DNA from: an uncultured Gardnerella sp.
GTDB lineage: Bacteria; Actinomycetota; Actinomycetes; Actinomycetales; Bifidobacteriaceae
Assembly (NCBI GenBank): GCA_947252975.1
Contig: CAMXWX010000031.1
Coordinates: forward strand, 1-10,377
DNA: 10,377 nt
Direction: 5' to 3'
Shown here: positions 8,001 through 10,377 of the stretch, piece by piece
Layout of the letters: each line of letters begins with the position of its first letter
How positions within the stretch are numbered: the stretch's first letter is position 1
Translations under genes and position numbers: made by a program
Notes under the pieces: model-generated
Databases searched by the model: none
Seen by the model: the letters and a program-made list of their open reading frames with translations, nothing else
Told to the model about the DNA's origin: nothing

Positions 8001-10376
8001 CACCTTCTTAGTAACTGTATGATTTGCATCGTCTGTTACTTTAAAGGTAAATTCATGTTTACCCACTTCACTATCAGGTACCGACAATAAAGTGGTCGTT
8101 CCTTTCATATGGTCATCTTGATAAGAAGAATACGTTGTCTTCTGCTGAGTTGACAATATATTCATTAAGTTTCCCATATCAAACATACCTGACGCAATGC
8201 CAGTTGCAATCTCAAAGTTAACCTTGACATTATCCTTAGCATCAAAAGTAAAAGTCAAATCGTCACCTGCGGTAATTTCTGATGGAGCGGAAACTGTTAA
8301 TGTAGGTGCGACATCATCTTGAGATACATTGCTTGGATCACTTGGATCGGAAGTGATTTCTCCACCATTTTTAACAATAGTAGTAGCTTTTACTTTCGTA
8401 TTAGCGGGCATTTTATCTTTGATAACAACTTCTGCACTACCATTATTTACTTGTCCTTCTCCTAGAACTTTATCTTTATCATCAGTCAAACGAACAATTG
8501 CTCCATCAGGTACTCCGTCCCCAACAGATACCGTTACTTTCTGATTTTCTTGGTTAGCATGTCCAATCAAGTTAGTCTGGATGACTGGTTTTAGAGGTTT
8601 GACTTTGAAAGTAACATCAGTCTCATTATTAGAACCGTCGGGATAAGTAGCAATCGCTTTTCGTTTGAATGTCCCAGCTAAGTCAGTTCTCGGTTCCTTT
8701 TCAAATTCAACTTTTTGTGGCTGTACATTGCCCGTAATAGTCACATATTGTTTAGCATCAACTTTTTTATCAGCAGTCTGCTTTAATGGATCACCGACCT
8801 TTACTTCAACAGTTTGTCCAGTTAATGTATTAGCTAAATTATCTGGTTTCTTAACTTTAACGGGAACATTCACTGTATGATAGGAACCATCTGAATAAGT
8901 AACTTTAACAACCGCAGAACCTGCATCAGCTGTATCCCCAGTTTTGAACGCATCTGGTACTAAATTAGTATCTGGAATTGAAACAACAGATGGTGTGCCT
9001 TTTTTATCATCTTCTTTATTATATTTCAATTTGGCCAAAATACCATCATTGCTTGGCTTTTCACCACGTTTAACAGTAATCACATCTGCCGTTGGAGCAG
9101 CATATTTACTACTTTGGTTCTTTAATTGAACCTTAACACTATGAGAAGTAGTATTGCCTGCTTCATCAGTAGCTGTAACAGCAATATCATATATTTTCTC
9201 TTTAGGTTGGCCATTTACCTTATTTTCAAATTTTTCCTGACTATAGTCCTTACTATATTTTGCAGCTTCAGTAGCAGATTGATTATCCACACTAAAGTCA
9301 CCACTTGGCATGCCTGTAACCTTAAAGTTCTTTAACTTACCTTCGTTATCTGAGGCTTCAAATTTAAGTGGTGTACTTTCTCCTTGATAAGTTGTAAATT
9401 CCTTACCATCAGTCATTGGTTGCCCATTTAAATACAACTTAGGTGCTTCACTATCACTCTTTTTACGCGGTAAATTTTCTTCTCCATATGGTTCACGACC
9501 TGAAATGAAAGTATAAGCAGAATTAGTAGTTCTACCATAAGATGATGTATTAGCCCAAGTATAAGCATTTTGAATATCTTCAGTCGTTACACCAGGTCTC
9601 AATTTAACATCACAGTGCAAGTGAGCTGCTTCGTTAACAGCGGTCGTTCTAACACCAATACCATAACTGTAACTACTGTAAGGTGCACTCAACTTAGTCG
9701 CATTTTTAATAGTTTGATCATCTTTATTAGAATGGAAGGTATCGCTTAAATCTTGATTACGACTTCTGCCTGCACGTACTCCCAACGTATAGAGATAAAT
9801 AGATTGACCAAAATGGTGATCTGTCTGTAAGGGATTTAATTTAGCTGAGTTAGCATTATTTTTATAGAAATTTGAAAAATCACGAGACAACACAGCATTA
9901 TACGCAGAGGAAGCATTTTTGTCATAAAAATCAATAGATAAGTTAGACAAAGTATCGCCTTTATAACCACCATTATTCAAATCTGCGATTTGGTAAGGTA
10001 TTTGCCAAACATATTGTTGCTGATTGGAATGCTTAAGCATCGATCGACCATCATTATTGAAAAAGACATCAAAAACTAAATACTTACTGCCATTTCTTTC
10101 TTCAACATGTGCATACATATCAGTTTTTAGGGTAACGTCGTTCCACTCTCCGACATTATCACTTCCAACTGGTTTCTTTTCTCCTTGATCATTAACTCCA
10201 CGATAACGTTGCAATTCCAAAATATTTGGTTTTGTAAGCCATTCAGGATTACTTACTGTGTCACCACTACGATCTTGGTATACAACAGCTTGCCCATTTT
10301 TAGCAGACTTAACGCTTGCTAAGACTTTATCAACTTGTTTTTTATCATGTATGATTTCATTGATTTTCGCTTTAAC
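3..10376 (-). CDS. Giant modular cell-surface adhesin (Rib/alpha-like and Big_6-type repeats), partial at both ends
   Basis: One minus-strand frame is open from the first complete codon at 10376 to the last at 3, giving 3,458 residues without a stop; frame was checked at both ends and at several interior points. The visible part is a non-repetitive head (residues 1-304), mixed Ig-like and Rib-like modules (305-1211), eight Rib-like repeats (1212-1924), six shorter Rib-like repeats (1925-2373), four diverged Ig-like modules (2374-2767) and a near-identical 85-residue array (2768-3458). Composition is rich in Lys, Asp, Thr, Val and Pro; I count only two cysteines. No start codon, export signal, LPXTG motif or stop is visible, so both termini lie outside. 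Proteins of this architecture in lactobacilli and streptococci are normally exported, sortase-anchored to peptidoglycan, and bind host or bacterial surfaces through an N-terminal head on a repeat stalk. That role is inferred; the ligand is unknown. Internal ATGs are not plausible starts because homologous modules continue through them. Confidence 0.95.
246..2040 (-). repeat. 765-bp higher-order period (three 255-bp units) within the Q array
   Basis: Numbering units upward from coordinate 1 as 1-8, marker variants recur every third unit. The form gttaac (382, 1147, 1912) is in units 2, 5 and 8; the others have gtcaac. The form cacgtct is in units 1, 4 and 7; the others have acatct. The form gccgatggtcttacc is only in units 3 and 6. 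The unit-end form cgttgtcttt is in units 2, 5 and 8 only. Sites 382, 1147 and 1912 are exactly 765 bp apart. Other sites break the pattern (the ggttcgcct form is in units 3, 5 and 6), so later exchange also occurred. Confidence 0.8.
2076..2651 (-). other. Two diverged Big_6-like modules preceding the homogeneous array (residues 2576-2767)
   Basis: The first module (2651-2385, 89 residues) carries NKTIVTGKTLPGAVVKIVGP, then KADKDGNFTVEIPKQEQG and LLTITPINGPKAG. The second (2384-2076, 103 residues) carries DKPDKTVVSGETAPNAKVTI, then VTADDKGHFTVDIPKQADG and a closing VNATVKDTPVVKDGKAIN. Both show the full set of landmarks of the 85-residue repeats. The second is longer because of an insert (NPIKDKSGQPVS and LKNGDKPN), and its last strand and linker nearly match the array. 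They form a graded series from old to young copies. Confidence 0.8.
2652..2975 (-). other. Putative-Ig-like module of a different type (residues 2468-2575)
   Basis: This 108-residue module starts ENGSVTIKPADNANNVSIDV and carries the motif GVTIDPETGAITIPAEAVKD followed by GSPISAIAKNKDGKSSD. The 'G.tiDp.TG.itip...v.dG..i...a.d..GnkS' pattern is common in Ig-like modules of Gram-positive adhesins. It differs from the Big_6-like modules on both sides, so it interrupts that series. The segment DENEPQPKQTIAAHKDKDGK is highly charged and may be an exposed loop. Confidence 0.6.
2976..3257 (-). other. Big_6-like module, diverged (residues 2374-2467)
   Basis: This 94-residue module carries KTEITGKSLPGTKIEVQDEN followed by GKKIGEGVTDQEGKFQIAVT, then PKQAAGKQLKLIPTNN and a closing VTVTEKP strand. 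These are the landmarks of the C-terminal 85-residue array (TVVSGKTTPKAKVEV, GKTIGTG, GHFTI.VPKQ, LTLVPTANG), so it is an early-diverged relative of that array. It ends with a Pro-rich linker (KPAKPTIDTP). Confidence 0.75.
3258..4604 (-). repeat. L-type array: six short Rib-like repeats with PG replacing PDGS (residues 1925-2373)
   Basis: Six modules span 4604-4386 (73 residues), 4385-4158 (76), 4157-3942 (72), 3941-3729 (71), 3728-3486 (81) and 3485-3258 (76). They share 'P....sI.n.d..P..TtF.W.k.pd....G...g.V.v.vPG....veV.v.V.P.P'. Examples are DKYPKGTTFKWTKEPSTDNP in the fourth and GDLPSGTTFKWKKDHKPNTE in the sixth. This is the canonical Rib core, but the usual YPDGS turn is shortened to a P-G turn, as in KVTVTVPGMKAKEVEVTINV. 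The second module is weakest: EGTTAEWQK replaces the TTFxW core. The block is Pro-rich at each join (LPAPKG, LPNPAG, IPYPTK, VPKPNA), suggesting stiff linkers. Likely a stalk segment of a different subfamily from the preceding array. Confidence 0.75.
4605..6743 (-). repeat. K-type array: eight divergent Rib-like protein repeats (residues 1212-1924)
   Basis: Eight consecutive modules share the order 'Y.P....v.k.yG....dI..ai.v', a polar middle, 'vPDG...G', and a closing 'V.VtY.DGS...V.VPV.VG'. By pattern they span 6743-6483 (87 residues), 6482-6192 (97), 6191-5943 (83), 5942-5664 (93), 5663-5400 (88), 5399-5148 (84), 5147-4866 (94) and 4865-4605 (87). Clear examples are KKEYGKPATNEEIEKQVTVQ in the fourth and EKEFGKQTSEDDIKKAITIS in the eighth. 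The closing strand is strongest in the fifth (VEVTYPDGSVAIVQVPVTVG). They are alike at the protein level but not visibly repetitive as DNA, so this is an old array no longer being homogenised. Rib-type modules form compact, stiff beta domains, so a stalk role is likely. Confidence 0.8.
6744..7091 (-). other. Ig-like module leading into the first Rib-like array (residues 1096-1211)
   Basis: This module of 116 residues starts VPPVIEEPEDAEAITKDN and ends ETVTLTDAKGNTTTATLELY. It resembles the Ig-like halves of the three upstream pairs, especially in the closing 'D..GNTTT...L.LY' strand. Because it is followed at once by the first K-type Rib-like repeat, it can be read as the Ig half of a fourth pair whose Rib partner was then amplified. 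It is likely a rigid beta-sandwich spacer; no catalytic or metal-binding signature is evident. Confidence 0.6.
7092..7706 (-). other. Ig-like plus Rib-long-like module pair 3 (residues 891-1095)
   Basis: The first 115 residues (7706-7362) start NAPEIKVYKKENGNYVEITA and end VVKAVDPSGNTTTLKVRLYP, an Ig-like fold pattern with a Gly/Ala/Ser-rich loop (STPAGAGSTASP). The following 90 residues (7361-7092) run from SEKYGNKVQGKLLTYKMSDG through FPVGSTYSWATEPKWTDP to VTLPDGSTKNVKSTLTIID. The 'P.GT.Y.W...P.wtdp' core and 'lPDGS...V' closing strand are typical of Rib/Rib-long modules. It holds one of only two cysteines seen in the protein (codon 7154-7152). Confidence 0.7.
7707..8300 (-). other. Ig-like plus Rib-like module pair 2 (residues 693-890)
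   Basis: The first 107 residues (8300-7980) look like an Ig/cadherin-like domain: LTVSAPSEITAGDDLTFTF at the start and HEFTFKVTDDANHTVTKKVS at the end. They contain an unusual insert with Met and Gln (GMFDMGNLMNILSTQQK) that is richer in hydrophobic residues than the rest and may form a helix or loop. The next 91 residues (7979-7707) are Rib-like, with LNVEPITVPLGGTLPDAKVA near the start, the PTIQWVEKPKTDKVG segment (a W.k.P.td..G core) and VDVSVPVNV at the end. This repeats the Ig-then-Rib order of the pair upstream. Stalk function is inferred. Confidence 0.65.
8301..8585 (-). other. Big_6-like Ig module (residues 598-692)
   Basis: This module of 95 residues carries VTVSVGDGVPDGAIVRLTDD followed by KDKVLGEGQVNNGSAEVVI, the strand order seen in Big_6-type modules (a turn with P-x-G, then 'V.l.d..gk.lG.G'). 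It has the same logic as the modules of the C-terminal array but little sequence identity. It ends in a flexible, Ser/Asp-rich linker (SDPSDPSNVSQDD) before the next Ig-like domain. It is isolated far from the other Big_6-like modules, which shows the mixed zone was assembled from several sources. Confidence 0.55.
8586..8837 (-). other. Rib-like module, divergent (residues 514-597)
   Basis: This module of 84 residues starts at LANTLTGQTVEVKVGDPLKQ and ends ATYPDGSNNETDVTFKVKP. The 'V.VGD' opening and 'YPDGS...V.F.V' closing strands match the general Rib/alpha-like pattern. The usual central DI or LP.GT segment is replaced by KQYVTITGNVQPQKVEFEKE, so it is a distant member. It directly follows another Rib-like module, making this the only place in the mixed zone where two stand together. 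Confidence 0.55.
8838..9464 (-). other. Ig-like plus Rib-like module pair 1 (residues 305-513)
   Basis: The first 117 residues (9464-9114) form an Ig/HYR-like module. It starts with DSEAPKLYLNG, the frequent 'D..AP.' opening of such domains, and closes with IYDIAVTATDEAGNTTSHSV, a typical last-strand motif. The next 92 residues (9113-8838) are Rib-like: SSKYAAPTADVITVKRGEKP at the start and VKVTYSDGSYHTVNVPVKV at the end. The join NQSSKY recurs almost exactly in the pair at 7706-7092 (NQSEKY), so the two pairs probably descend from one duplicated unit. Role: structural spacer just below the head. Module edges are approximate, set by sequence pattern rather than profile search. Confidence 0.7.
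9465..10376 (-). other. N-terminal non-repetitive globular region, candidate ligand-binding head (residues 1-304)
   Basis: This part has no internal repeat and a composition unlike the rest: many Tyr, Phe, Trp, Asn, His and Ser instead of Lys/Asp/Pro/Val. It opens with a likely amphipathic helix (about residues 1-30, starting VKAKINEIIHDKK). A stretch follows with beta-like hydrophobic alternation around SKYLVFDVFFNNDG and QYVWQIPYQIADL. Then come a Tyr/Asn-rich part (LSIDFYDKNASSAY), a segment with SYSYGIGVRT and AAHLHCDVKLRPG, and a polar exit near ISGREPYGEENLPRKK where the first Ig-like module begins. In long Gram-positive adhesins the unique region nearest the N-terminus usually carries binding activity, so I infer a binding head here. 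I do not recognise the family. The region continues beyond the window edge, so its true start and size are unknown. Confidence 0.6.
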
Positions 10377-10377
10377 T

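Noticed and set aside
8161..8220. Possible internal translation start or separate gene near the Met-rich segment GMFDMGNLMNIL
   Set aside because: The frame is continuous through it and the segment lies inside an Ig-like module whose strands continue on both sides. No stop precedes it.
8329..9335. Plus-strand frames of 61-71 codons opposite the upper stalk
   Set aside because: They are antisense shadows of the coding strand, with no ribosome binding site logic or recognisable motif.
1..10377. Promoters, terminators, tRNA, rRNA or insertion-sequence ends within the window
   Set aside because: The whole window is coding in one frame. I saw no stem-loop with a T-run in an intergenic setting and no transposase or inverted-repeat pair.

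Overview
The whole window is a single protein-coding region. Read on the minus strand, one frame (codons from 10376 down to 3) stays open for 3,458 codons with no stop, and it runs off both edges. It encodes the middle of a giant, modular Gram-positive surface protein. The N-terminus (start codon, ribosome binding site, export signal) lies beyond the high-coordinate edge. The C-terminus (the rest of the repeat array and presumably a cell-wall anchor) lies beyond the low-coordinate edge. I see no intergenic DNA, promoter, terminator, RNA gene, insertion sequence or CRISPR array.

The organism is most likely a low-GC Firmicute of the Lactobacillaceae (a host-associated lactobacillus), with a streptococcus or related coccus as alternative. 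This is inferred from AT-rich codon choice, Rib/alpha-like modules ending in DGS-xx-V-x-VPV, Big_6-type modules, the Lys/Asp/Thr/Pro-rich composition and almost no cysteine. The species cannot be fixed from this window.

Layout from N- to C-terminal (high to low coordinates): (A) 10376-9465, a non-repetitive, aromatic-rich globular region, the best candidate for the ligand-binding head. (B-J) 9464-6744, a heterogeneous zone of Ig-like modules alternating with Rib-like modules. (K) 6743-4605, eight divergent Rib-like repeats of 83-97 residues. (L) 4604-3258, six shorter Rib-like repeats of 71-81 residues with a TxFxW motif and PG in place of the usual YPDGS. (M-P) 3257-2076, four diverged Ig-like modules, three of them Big_6-like. 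(Q) 2075-3, eight near-identical 255-bp (85-residue) Big_6-like repeats plus the start of a ninth.

The whole reads as a head carried on a long stalk. Repeats are most diverged near the head and nearly identical toward the cell wall. The most interesting sequence-level observation is that the 255-bp array has a hidden higher-order period of three units (765 bp), visible as variants recurring every third repeat. That suggests growth by block duplication. I found no sign of an undescribed enzymatic or defence system. The novelty here is in the adhesin's architecture, its unclassified head and the evolution of its repeats.
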